In this document: positions 34,110 through 42,043 of the stretch, one piece after another | How the letters are laid out: each line of letters opens with the position of its first letter | Numbering within the stretch: the stretch's first letter is position 1 | NCBI GenBank assembly: GCA_017941505.1 | Contig: JAGAWH010000067.1 | Coordinates: 1 to 50,826, forward strand | Reading direction: 5' to 3' | DNA from: Faecalicoccus sp. | GTDB taxonomy: Bacteria; Bacillota_I; Bacilli_A; Erysipelotrichales; Erysipelotrichaceae | DNA: 50,826 bases | The notes under the pieces: generated by a model | What the model was told of the DNA's origin: nothing | The model's database searches: none | What the model saw: the letters and a program-made list of their open reading frames with translations, nothing else | Translations under genes and position numbers: made by a program

Positions 34110-34209
34110 ACCATCGCCTCCCGGTCTTTTACAATTCATATTTTAAAGATAACTAAAATACGTCGGAAGTATCGATAAGTGAGGATGGTATAAGGTCTAA
34201 ACTTGGCAC

Positions 34210-34233
34210 AAAAAAAGACATCCGAAGATGTCT
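34210..34233 (-). terminator. Terminator of the sensory operon
   Basis: On the minus strand AGACATC-TTCG-GATGTCT (a UUCG tetraloop hairpin) is followed by seven T. Confidence 0.92.
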
Positions 34234-35542
34234 ACTGGTTCTTATGTAAAAATTGATTGACTTCCCTTTGGGCAGCCAGAAGATTGCTGCGATTAATTTG
34301 CAGTTCCGTCAATTGTTCACTCACCCGGGTGTCCGTTAACTGCATCGCCTGTGAATACAAACTGAAATTCGGTGTTGTTGCAGCCGTATTCATGATTCTC
34401 GCGATAACATCCTGGTCAAAGACACTTCCGCCGGGAATATCCTGCTGAATCATCATAACCGTCTCCTCATTTTCGGCAACATGGATAATCGGAGAAATAC
34501 CTGCTGAATAACGATATAGATCCATCTGTGCATCTTCCCCTGCCGACAACAGCTTCGCAAACTCCCATGCATATCGCTGGTTAAAGCCTCTGTCGCTCAA
34601 TCCAATCAACATAGTATGCATTTCCGAGATATTATCACCCTGCGGTCCGGCAGGCATTGTGATCGCATCCCATTCAAAATTCGTATACTTTTTAACTCTC
34701 CATGGATATGGCTGATAAGCTCGATAATCCGCATAAAGAAATGGACGAAATGCCACATTCCCATTATCAAAGTCTCTTGCAGAAACGGTATAGCCCTGAT
34801 TGAGATCATTTAACCGCTTCGTGAAATAGATAGACTCTAATACAGCTTCATCTCCCAGATAACAGGAAGTTCCATCCTCCGAAAAAATGGAAGCTCCATT
34901 GGAATATACTGCATCCTGCCATGTATACCCATAGACACCGTATTGATGTTTTTCAATATCCGTGACCGATGCACAAATATTATAGAAATCATCCCATGTC
35001 CAATTTTCATCCGGAATCGCAATCCCGTTGGTTTCTAAAAGCGTTTTATTAAAGAACATAATGGTCGGTACACTCTCATAAGGAATGGCATATAAGCTAT
35101 TCTGATACGTTCCGGCACTTAATGAAGCTGGGTAATAAATATCCTTATTAAAGGAAGTATCCTTTTTTATAATTGAATCCAAATTTTCCAATGCTCCCGA
35201 GCGAACTAATAATGAAAAATCCTCAGGAAGCACAAAGAACAAATCCGGTTCCTCCCCTTTCAACAATTTCTCGGCAAGCCATTCACTGTAATCATCTGCC
35301 ATAATGCCACTTTCATAAGTGATATGAACATTGGGATATTTCTTTTCAAACTGCTCAATCGCATTATCCAAAATCTGATATGTGTCCACTCCCGGTGTAT
35401 TCCAATAGCTGCCCGCATAAACACCAATCGATAGTTCAATCTCAAAATCTCTTTTCGAAACAATCAAAGCACCGACTAATGTAATGCAGGCGACAATGGC
35501 TACAATCCATTGGGAAAGCTTTTTTTCAAATAAGCTATTCAT
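34232..35542 (-). CDS. Membrane-anchored extracellular solute-binding protein (family 1 type)
   Basis: The 436 residues start with a single membrane anchor (about 12-30, WIVAIVACITLVGALIV) without a lipobox Cys. A family 1 ABC-type sugar-binding fold follows: DNAIEQFEKKYPNVHITYESG, LLKGEEPDLFFV, then NKTLLETNGIAIPDENWTWDDF. No ABC permease or ATPase gene is near. It is the last of four overlapping genes with a kinase and response regulator, overlapping the regulator gene by 8 bases. It probably presents a sugar to the sensor kinase rather than to a transporter; that role is inferred from context. Confidence 0.82.
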   Translation of the reverse strand: MNSLFEKKLSQWIVAIVACITLVGALIVSKRDFEIELSIGVYAGSYWNTPGVDTYQILDNAIEQFEKKYPNVHITYESGIMADDYSEWLAEKLLKGEEPDLFFVLPEDFSLLVRSGALENLDSIIKKDTSFNKDIYYPASLSAGTYQNSLYAIPYESVPTIMFFNKTLLETNGIAIPDENWTWDDFYNICASVTDIEKHQYGVYGYTWQDAVYSNGASIFSEDGTSCYLGDEAVLESIYFTKRLNDLNQGYTVSARDFDNGNVAFRPFLYADYRAYQPYPWRVKKYTNFEWDAITMPAGPQGDNISEMHTMLIGLSDRGFNQRYAWEFAKLLSAGEDAQMDLYRYSAGISPIIHVAENEETVMMIQQDIPGGSVFDQDVIARIMNTAATTPNFSLYSQAMQLTDTRVSEQLTELQINRSNLLAAQREVNQFLHKNQ

Positions 35543-36203
35543 CCTTATTACCTGCTATACCGGTTTGGATAGCCCATATCGCTAATTGAGTCCGATCACG
35601 GAAATCCAATTTAAATAGAATCGTACTGATATAATTTCGTACAGTACCTTCCGATAAATATAACTTTTTTGAAATCTCCTTGTTCGATAAACCATGTCCT
35701 ACAGCCCGGATAATCTTTATTTCACTTTCATTAAAATCGGAAACTAAACTCTTATCAACCTGGGGATCTGCCTGCTTGGTCGCCAGCGAAGAAAATTGAC
35801 GAATCATCTTCCCTGCCACATCCGGATTGATAATGGCTCCGCCTTTAAAGGCAACACGAATCGCATCGGTCAATACGGAAACACTCGAGCCCTTCAAAAG
35901 ATATCCATCTGCTCCATATTTCAAAGCACCGAATACATACTCATCATCATCAAATGTGGTCAACACAATCACCTTCACTTGAGGATATTTGTTCTTGACA
36001 AGACGTGTTCCTTCCACACCATCTTTGCCCGGCATACGTATATCCATCAATATGACATCCGGTAAGCTTGACTCCATGCTTTCCATCATTTCATCAACCG
36101 AGCCAACTACATCGGTTATCTTGAAATCCGGAGTATTTTCTAGAACAATCTTAAGACTTTCACGAAACAATTCCTGATCATCTACTAATAAGATCTTAAT
36201 CAT
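35535..36203 (-). CDS. NarL/FixJ-type response regulator
   Basis: A 222-residue two-domain regulator. The receiver domain (1-120) has the acidic pair DD near the N-terminus, the phospho-acceptor Asp in VILMDIRMPGKDG, the conserved Thr in VLTTFDDD and the Lys in YLLKG. The C-terminal LuxR-type helix-turn-helix (about 155-215) contains GLSNKEISKKLYLSEGTVRNY. ATG 36203 is preferred, 2 bases after the kinase stop with GGGGG upstream; a TTG at 36209 is an alternative. It is likely to bind the TGACA-N2-TGTCA palindromes before its own operon and the PTS operon. Confidence 0.92.
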   Translation of the reverse strand: MIKILLVDDQELFRESLKIVLENTPDFKITDVVGSVDEMMESMESSLPDVILMDIRMPGKDGVEGTRLVKNKYPQVKVIVLTTFDDDEYVFGALKYGADGYLLKGSSVSVLTDAIRVAFKGGAIINPDVAGKMIRQFSSLATKQADPQVDKSLVSDFNESEIKIIRAVGHGLSNKEISKKLYLSEGTVRNYISTILFKLDFRDRTQLAIWAIQTGIAGNKDE

Positions 36204-36205
36204 AA

Positions 36206-37534
36206 TCAATCATCCCCCTTTTTACGAATCGGCAGACTGGCACTTAAGAAGAAACCCTGTTGTCCATCCTGCGGGTCATCTTTACGATTTCCAAAAACCA
36301 TGGATCCGCTCAACATTTCTAAACGCTCCCGCATATGACGAAGTCCAAATCCCTCTTTTATTTCATCCGTTCCCGTTCCGTTATCACGGATATCAATTTG
36401 AAGGAAACTTTCATATTCATTAATTGTGATATCAATATGAGTAGCATGTCCGTGTCTTGCCGCATTGGTCATGCACTCCTGAATAATACGATATAAAGCA
36501 TCTTCCTCATCCTCCGCAAAATCAAGCTGACTTGCATTCTGGGTATATGTGATATCTACTCCCGAGATATTGCGGAAATTTTCAATCAGCATTTCCACCG
36601 CTTTATCTAATGTATGTTTTTCTAATACATCCGGTCGTAATGCCTTGATCGACTGTCTGACATCATCCAAGCCGGATCTTGCTTCCTTTGCGACAAGTGC
36701 TAACCTTTTTTTCACAGCCTCCGGCTGGGAATCAAAAACCGCAAGAGATGCTTCTGCACTCATAATAATACCTGTCAGCGTATGCCCTAAGGTATCGTGG
36801 ATTTCTCTGGCAAGACGGTTTCTTTCACGAATCTCGGTCATTCTTTCCAACTCGATAGAATAAGCTTTCAATTGCCGGTTTGCCTCCATAAGCTGTTCAT
36901 ATAAACTTTGAATCCGCTCTTTCTCATGCTCTGAATTTGTGAACAGCAGAATCATATAGAATACAAAGATCAAACTGTTCATCGATGTGATTACACTCTC
37001 CACCGCAAACAAATAACTTCGCACCGGCTGACCATAATAATTCAAATAAGAAGAAAGCGGAACTACATTACGTGCATAAGGACATATATCATAACTTCCT
37101 AAGGCAAATACAGTAATTAAAACAATCATCAACACTAAGCGAATCTTATTATTTTTAAAATAATTGACCAAATCCGCCAATACCATTAACACAATTCCCG
37201 TATAGTAATAATTCAATGAAACAATGATTCCTAAGCAAGCTATAATTTCCAGAAGTGAGAAGGAAATCTGAACTGTCCTGCTCGGAGACTCATACATCTG
37301 TTTACGAAATAACCCATATACTAAAATCGAATACAATGAAAGCGCAAAAATCGGCATAATCCAGGGTTTTGCAGGAAGAAGTTCGTATGCCGATAAATAA
37401 TCATAAGCCGATAAAGTATGACATACTCTATATATTGTTAAGGGACATACAAGACAATAAAATAAGATGATGCCAAAATTAAGCACAATCATCAATTTTG
37501 CCGTGTCATTTAATAATCGTCTGTTTTCCATCAT
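36206..37534 (-). CDS. Sensor histidine kinase, HisKA_3 / NarL-partner type
   Basis: A 442-residue kinase. The N-terminal half has about seven hydrophobic helices (to about residue 210) with short loops. A coiled coil (YEQLMEANRQLKAYSIELER) leads to the HisKA_3 phospho-acceptor LAREIHDTLGHTLTGI, and the HATPase domain carries QECMTNAARHGHA (N box), DNGTG and GLRHMRERLE. Such kinases pair with NarL-type regulators, as encoded directly downstream. Since the extracellular loops are small, sensing may depend on the two binding proteins of the operon. The ATG at 37534 overlaps the preceding stop; a TTG at 37540 is possible. Confidence 0.9.
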   Translation of the reverse strand: MMENRRLLNDTAKLMIVLNFGIILFYCLVCPLTIYRVCHTLSAYDYLSAYELLPAKPWIMPIFALSLYSILVYGLFRKQMYESPSRTVQISFSLLEIIACLGIIVSLNYYYTGIVLMVLADLVNYFKNNKIRLVLMIVLITVFALGSYDICPYARNVVPLSSYLNYYGQPVRSYLFAVESVITSMNSLIFVFYMILLFTNSEHEKERIQSLYEQLMEANRQLKAYSIELERMTEIRERNRLAREIHDTLGHTLTGIIMSAEASLAVFDSQPEAVKKRLALVAKEARSGLDDVRQSIKALRPDVLEKHTLDKAVEMLIENFRNISGVDITYTQNASQLDFAEDEEDALYRIIQECMTNAARHGHATHIDITINEYESFLQIDIRDNGTGTDEIKEGFGLRHMRERLEMLSGSMVFGNRKDDPQDGQQGFFLSASLPIRKKGDD

Positions 37535-38508
37535 TGCCAACCTGTCAAATCGTATTGGTCTACATTTTCTTTTGTAATTAGTTTCACAGGAATAATAGTC
37601 ATCTTATCAACCTCTTTCCCCTGAATTAATTTGTAGCCATCTTCAACTGCTTTTAATGCAACCTTATAAGGAAATTGGGCACACGAAGCAGTCATCACGT
37701 TTTCATGAATTAAAGCCTTAGCTTCCGGAGACCCATCTACGCTGTAAACGGATACCTTACCTGACATGCCGGCACCCTCAATAGCTGCCATAGCACCAAA
37801 TGCACTGGGATCATTTAAAGCCATCACTACATCTGCTTCCGGATGCTCATTTAAAAGACTGGCTGTAACTTCCATCGCATTTTCTATCTGTCCATCCGAT
37901 TGTCCCGAACCAACAATTTCAAATTCCGGATGTTGGGCAATGGTATCCGTAAAGCCCTGGATACGTTCTTTACCCGAATATGCCGTTGTATGCTCCAAAA
38001 GAAGAATCTTTCCACACTCTTTTTCTGCCAATAAATGCTCAGCGCATAAAACACCGGCTGTATAGTTATCTGAGATAATACTGCTGGCTACCAAATTCGT
38101 ATCTTGAACCGGCGCATCCAGAATAATGACCGGGACACCTGCATTAGCCGCAATTTGAAGCCCCTGCAAAGCTGTATCCCACTCTACCGGAACCATGAAA
38201 ATCAATTCAGCTCCCGCATTGACCAATTCCTGAATTTCTTCATTTTGCCGCTGTTGATTCATGGCGGCATCACGCTTTAAAAGAACATCTCCGTTTGCTT
38301 CAATCTGCTCCCTTAGACGCTGATCCAATACATCATAGTATGGATTATTCATTGTCATATAGGTGGCTCCAAATATATGCCTTTTCTCAACCCGTGAAGC
38401 TGATACATCATCCGGCCAGAAAAACATCAACATGCAGACATAAATAAATCCGCATAATATACAAACAATACCGATGGGAAGGATTTGTTTACGAATAAAT
38501 TGTCCCAT
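37531..38508 (-). CDS. Membrane-anchored periplasmic-binding-like protein (ribose-binding/LacI type)
   Basis: The 325 residues begin with a membrane anchor (about 10-30, LPIGIVCILCGFIYVCMLMFFW). A type I periplasmic-binding fold follows: FGATYMTMNNPYYDVLDQRL, AELIFMVPVEWDTAL, VPVIILDAPV, VVMALNDPSAFGAMAAIEG and VSVYSVDGSPEAKALI. This is the family of ribose, xylose and autoinducer-2 binding proteins. It is the first gene of the sensory operon, with the kinase, regulator and a second binding protein. Similar binding protein/kinase pairs (for example the xylose sensor XylFII-LytS) detect sugars; the ligand here is unknown. Confidence 0.85.
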   Translation of the reverse strand: MGQFIRKQILPIGIVCILCGFIYVCMLMFFWPDDVSASRVEKRHIFGATYMTMNNPYYDVLDQRLREQIEANGDVLLKRDAAMNQQRQNEEIQELVNAGAELIFMVPVEWDTALQGLQIAANAGVPVIILDAPVQDTNLVASSIISDNYTAGVLCAEHLLAEKECGKILLLEHTTAYSGKERIQGFTDTIAQHPEFEIVGSGQSDGQIENAMEVTASLLNEHPEADVVMALNDPSAFGAMAAIEGAGMSGKVSVYSVDGSPEAKALIHENVMTASCAQFPYKVALKAVEDGYKLIQGKEVDKMTIIPVKLITKENVDQYDLTGWQ

Positions 38509-38530
38509 AGCATCTCAACTCCTCCTAAAA

Positions 38531-38559
38531 ATTATATAATTTATCATTTTTCACTTCAA
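38531..38559 (-). promoter_or_regulatory. Promoter of the sensory operon
   Basis: On the minus strand TTGAAG (38559-38554) and TATAAT (38536-38531) are separated by 17 bases, and an AGGAGG ribosome binding site follows. Confidence 0.75.
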
Positions 38560-38587
38560 ACGGTTACACCCATATCCCCAAAATGTA

Positions 38588-38599
38588 TGACATTTGTCA
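38588..38599. promoter_or_regulatory. Palindrome shared with the PTS operon (proximal copy)
   Basis: TGACA-TT-TGTCA (flanks extend it to ATGACATTTGTCAT) is centred about 70 bases upstream of the predicted transcription start, a typical position for an activator. Confidence 0.65.
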
Positions 38600-38620
38600 T
38601 ATATAAATTTCATTTCATTA

Positions 38621-38632
38621 TGACTTTTGTCA
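38621..38632. promoter_or_regulatory. Palindrome shared with the PTS operon (distal copy)
   Basis: TGACT-TT-TGTCA, one base from perfect symmetry, starts exactly 33 bp from the proximal copy, about three helical turns, placing both sites on one face of the DNA. Confidence 0.62.
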
Positions 38633-38722
38633 CTTGCCAATGTTGTAAGCCCTATCAATTTTCAAAAAATTTTTCCGTTTTCCATATCTTTGCGTATTAG
38701 ATATTAGAAAGAAGGAGATTCT

Positions 38723-39967
38723 ATGTATGCTACTCAAGTAAATCACATCCGAAAGCTGTCAAAAAATCAATTGAGCATGCTTTGTGAAATGTGCCGATAT
38801 TCCAACAATTTATTCAATTACACGTTATACAATATTCGACAGTATTACTTTGACACAAATATGCTTCTTGATTATAAAATTAATTTTAAACGATGCCGTC
38901 AAAACGAAAACTATTTGCTTTTACATCCTTCCATCGCAATCTCGACCATACGAAAAGTGGAGCAAAGTTTTAGATCCTTTTACTCCCTATCACTGAAAGG
39001 AAATGATTCATCAGTCAAAATCCCACATTATCGAGAGAAAGGAGGTTTATTCAACCTTACAATACCGGCAGATAATATCATAATAAAAAATGGATTTATC
39101 CTCATCCCAATGAGTCCTATGTTTCGAATGACGCATCCAAATAAAGGAAATATATTTATACCGTTCCCAAAAAGAATTGATCAGAATACAGTAAAAATGA
39201 TTCACATCATCCCCTGCTGCAAAGGAAAAGAATTTAAGGTTCAATACATTTACGAAGCATCCAAAGAACAAAAAAATCTTAATAAAGATAACACCCTTTC
39301 CATCGACTTAGGAATTGATAATCTTGCCACTTGTGTAACCTCTTTGGGGCACTCTTTCATCATGGACGGAAGACGAATCAAATCCATCAATCATCAATGG
39401 AACAAAGAAATGGCAAGATTGCGTTCCATTGCCGCAAAACAAGGAATAAGCACTACCCTTCGAATACAAAAAATAACCAAAAAGCGAAATAATCGTATAA
39501 ACGATACAATCAAAAAAAGCGCCCGCTATATTATTAACTACTGCATCGAGAACAATATCGGAACGCTGATTATAGGCTATACTGCCAACTTCAAATCTAA
39601 TCCTACTCTTGGAAAAATAAACAATCAAAATTTCGTTCAAATACCCCTGGTCCATCTGATCAATCAACTGCAGTTCTTATGTTGGAAATATGATATCGAT
39701 TGTATTCTTCAGGAAGAATCTTATACATCAAAAAGCAGTTTTCTTGACTTGGACATTCTTCCAATTTATCAAAATGAGCTATCCTGTACAAACACCTTTT
39801 CCGGGCAGAGAATTCATCGCGGCCTTTATCAAAGTAAAAAAGGCACTCTCATTAACGCAGACGTCAATGGAAGTGCCAATATAATGCGAAAATGTAAGCA
39901 GAATCTCAACTATGAGAAACTGTGTAAAGGGCTAAGGGCGAGCCCTCAGAGAATAAGGGTGATCTAA
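38723..39967 (+). CDS. tnpB: RNA-guided nuclease TnpB (IS605 OrfB family)
   Basis: The 414 residues have the RuvC-like catalytic acids of TnpB: Asp in LSIDLGIDNLAT (about 195), Glu in LQEESYTSKSSFLD (about 333) and Asp in NADVNGSANIMRK (about 382). The N-terminal helix-turn-helix and beta wedge regions are present. The usual four-Cys zinc ribbon between the second and third acid is absent; instead SCTNTFSGQRIHRGLYQSKK occupies the place, as in a TnpB branch lacking the zinc ligands. TnpB proteins cut DNA guided by an RNA from the element's 3' end. The ribosome binding site is AAGGAGA. Confidence 0.88.
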   Translation: MYATQVNHIRKLSKNQLSMLCEMCRYSNNLFNYTLYNIRQYYFDTNMLLDYKINFKRCRQNENYLLLHPSIAISTIRKVEQSFRSFYSLSLKGNDSSVKIPHYREKGGLFNLTIPADNIIIKNGFILIPMSPMFRMTHPNKGNIFIPFPKRIDQNTVKMIHIIPCCKGKEFKVQYIYEASKEQKNLNKDNTLSIDLGIDNLATCVTSLGHSFIMDGRRIKSINHQWNKEMARLRSIAAKQGISTTLRIQKITKKRNNRINDTIKKSARYIINYCIENNIGTLIIGYTANFKSNPTLGKINNQNFVQIPLVHLINQLQFLCWKYDIDCILQEESYTSKSSFLDLDILPIYQNELSCTNTFSGQRIHRGLYQSKKGTLINADVNGSANIMRKCKQNLNYEKLCKGLRASPQRIRVI

Positions 39968-40010
39968 TGAACCAAACTTCTCTCAAATTCTGTTGTTAGT
40001 CGTTTGATAA
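39895..40010 (+). ncRNA. Possible omega-RNA (guide RNA scaffold) of the TnpB element
   Basis: TnpB guide RNAs come from the 3' end of the gene through the element's right end. Here that stretch contains GGGCTAAGGGCGAGCCCT, able to form a hairpin (39928-39945 region), and a following AAGGG that could compete for pairing. The exact right end, and so the guide, cannot be set from this one copy. Confidence 0.35.
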
Positions 40011-40012
40011 CT

Positions 40013-42034
40013 CTATAAAATGGTGTACCACACCAAAACGCCTAACACCAGTAAAATGCCGATGCAGGTCATCATCATCGCAAAGGTGAAGTTTTCGGTC
40101 AAAGGCTGCATCGCCATCGTGGTTTCTTCTTTGAAGACACCCCACTTAGTGAGTTGTTTTGCGCCGGCTTTATTCACCGGTTTTTCACGAATAACTGTCT
40201 TTCTTAATAATAATACAAGCATATCCGTACTATCGGACAACAGCCTTGCGACAACAGCGCCAAGTTTCAATACTCCTTTGGCAATAGGCGTCAACACCTT
40301 GTTTTCACCAAAAACAGCTGCAATACTGCCAAAGATATTCGGCAATATTCTTGTTAATAAAGGACGATAGATCAAATCCTCTAAATCCAGCTTTTGCGGC
40401 CAGAGATTAATATAGCTTCCTTTTTTGATCATGCAGCCACGGATCACAAACAGATAAACCAAAGCGCCGATGCTTAAAGAAATCAAACTTCCTTTTAAGT
40501 TTGTCCAGATAAAGGCATGATGCGCAAAATTCAAAATCTCATCATTGCCTGTCATAAATGCGGCAATCTTTGTCATGATAGAAGGCTGACCTAAGATAAC
40601 CATAAACAGAGATGAACCTAAGATCGCAATCGTACTGGCTGCATTCATGCAATGTGAATTCGCATCATATTTCTGCTGAAGCTTTTCATCCTTATTCTTT
40701 TCTATAAAGATGCAGATAAACAATTTCAGCATATATGCAAATGTTAATCCACCGGAAAACAAGAAGATCCATTCAACAATAGACAGCATTCCTGCAAGCG
40801 AAGGCAGGGCATGTATGCCTTCCACGATGCCTTCATGTAAAAGTGTCTTGCTGATATATCCATTGAATAGAGGCACACCGCTGATACCCAGCGCACCTAA
40901 GGCAAACGCAATTTTCAAGGTCGTTTTATTTCTTCCCCATCCGCGGATATCATCCAGGATCAATGTTTCCAGATTCATGACAACCACACCGGCTGCCATA
41001 AATAAAGTTAATTTAATCAGGGAATGATTCATCATATGCAGCATGGCACCCGATAAGGCCATGACTATTCCCTCTTCGTGTTCGACACTTTGAAGAATCA
41101 AGGTCATCGCTATGCCGATTAAAATAAATCCTATCTGCGACATTGAAGAGCAGGCCAGGGTACGTTTCAAATTTATAGAAAAGACACCTAAAACAGCACC
41201 CAATACCATTGTGATCACACCTAAAATCAATATCAAAGTTCCCAGTGCTTCACTTCCGTACATTGCCGTGATGGAAGTCATTAAAATGCCGTAAATACCG
41301 ACCTTTGTTAAAATACCTGACAACAATGCAGAAGCAGGAGACGGTGCGACAGGATGCGCTTTAGGCAGCCATACATGAACAGGAAACATACCTGCTTTGG
41401 CTCCAAAGCCAATTAAAATACATACAGCTGCAATATAAATCTGCTTTTTACCAGCCGAAGCAGCTGCTGCCTCTTTCAACGTTTCAAAAGAAAGTGTTCC
41501 GCACGCATTTTGCATCAATGCCAATCCCATAAAAAGAATTAAGCCGCCGATAACCGCGATAAACAAATAAGTATATCCTGCCTTGATCGCTCCGGTGTTT
41601 TCTTCATGAATAACCCAGGTAAAAGATGTAAAGGATAAGATTTCAAAGAACACAAAGGATGTCATCAAATCCCCTGAGAGCATAACGCCTTCGGTAGCAC
41701 CCAATGTCAACAGTATAAAGAACCAGTAACGATTCAAATTTTCTCTTTCATGAGCAAAATACTCTTTTGAAAACAAGCTGGTTCCCACCCACATGATGGC
41801 AGTTATGATCGCATATACAGCGCGAAAACCATTTGTCGTAAAGGTCAATCCGCTTCCAAGAATGGAATGAATTTCAAAGGAAGGCAGAGCGGATGGAAGA
41901 AACATGCACAAAATAAGTTCAATAAAAGACACAATAATCACAAATATATCTCTTACCCGCTCACTTTTTCTACCAATCAACCAAGATATAAATCCTGCAA
42001 AAAATGGCATAAAAACAATTGTTGGTATCAACAT
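40013..42034 (-). CDS. Complex I ND5/MrpA-like antiporter subunit
   Basis: A 673-residue membrane protein with about 16 hydrophobic helices, homologous to antiporter-like subunits of complex I (NuoL/ND5) and MrpA. The core includes FVFFEILSFTSFTWVIHEEN with the conserved Glu, GFGAKAGMFPVHVWLPKAHP with the TM7 Lys, and SGILTKVGIYG with a second Lys. It lacks the MrpA C-terminal extension; that part is encoded separately in this operon. It is the last of ten genes. The start has AGGAGG 5 bases upstream. Its stop lies directly at the TnpB element, and no terminator is visible. Confidence 0.88.
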   Translation of the reverse strand: MLIPTIVFMPFFAGFISWLIGRKSERVRDIFVIIVSFIELILCMFLPSALPSFEIHSILGSGLTFTTNGFRAVYAIITAIMWVGTSLFSKEYFAHERENLNRYWFFILLTLGATEGVMLSGDLMTSFVFFEILSFTSFTWVIHEENTGAIKAGYTYLFIAVIGGLILFMGLALMQNACGTLSFETLKEAAAASAGKKQIYIAAVCILIGFGAKAGMFPVHVWLPKAHPVAPSPASALLSGILTKVGIYGILMTSITAMYGSEALGTLILILGVITMVLGAVLGVFSINLKRTLACSSMSQIGFILIGIAMTLILQSVEHEEGIVMALSGAMLHMMNHSLIKLTLFMAAGVVVMNLETLILDDIRGWGRNKTTLKIAFALGALGISGVPLFNGYISKTLLHEGIVEGIHALPSLAGMLSIVEWIFLFSGGLTFAYMLKLFICIFIEKNKDEKLQQKYDANSHCMNAASTIAILGSSLFMVILGQPSIMTKIAAFMTGNDEILNFAHHAFIWTNLKGSLISLSIGALVYLFVIRGCMIKKGSYINLWPQKLDLEDLIYRPLLTRILPNIFGSIAAVFGENKVLTPIAKGVLKLGAVVARLLSDSTDMLVLLLRKTVIREKPVNKAGAKQLTKWGVFKEETTMAMQPLTENFTFAMMMTCIGILLVLGVLVWYTIL

Positions 42035-42043
42035 AAATACCTC

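Larger units (their letters stand above)
38645..40010 (+). mobile_element. Solitary TnpB element (IS200/IS605-like, no tnpA)
   Basis: An element of about 1.3 kb containing only tnpB separates the sensory operon's regulatory region from the antiporter operon. No TnpA is present, so it would need a transposase in trans. The ends are estimates: I could not identify hairpins or a target site with confidence, and the limits are set by the upstream operators and the stop of the neighbouring antiporter gene. Confidence 0.5.

Noticed and set aside
34232..38508. ABC sugar import operon
   Set aside because: Two binding proteins are present but no permease or ATPase gene; the kinase and regulator point to sensing instead.
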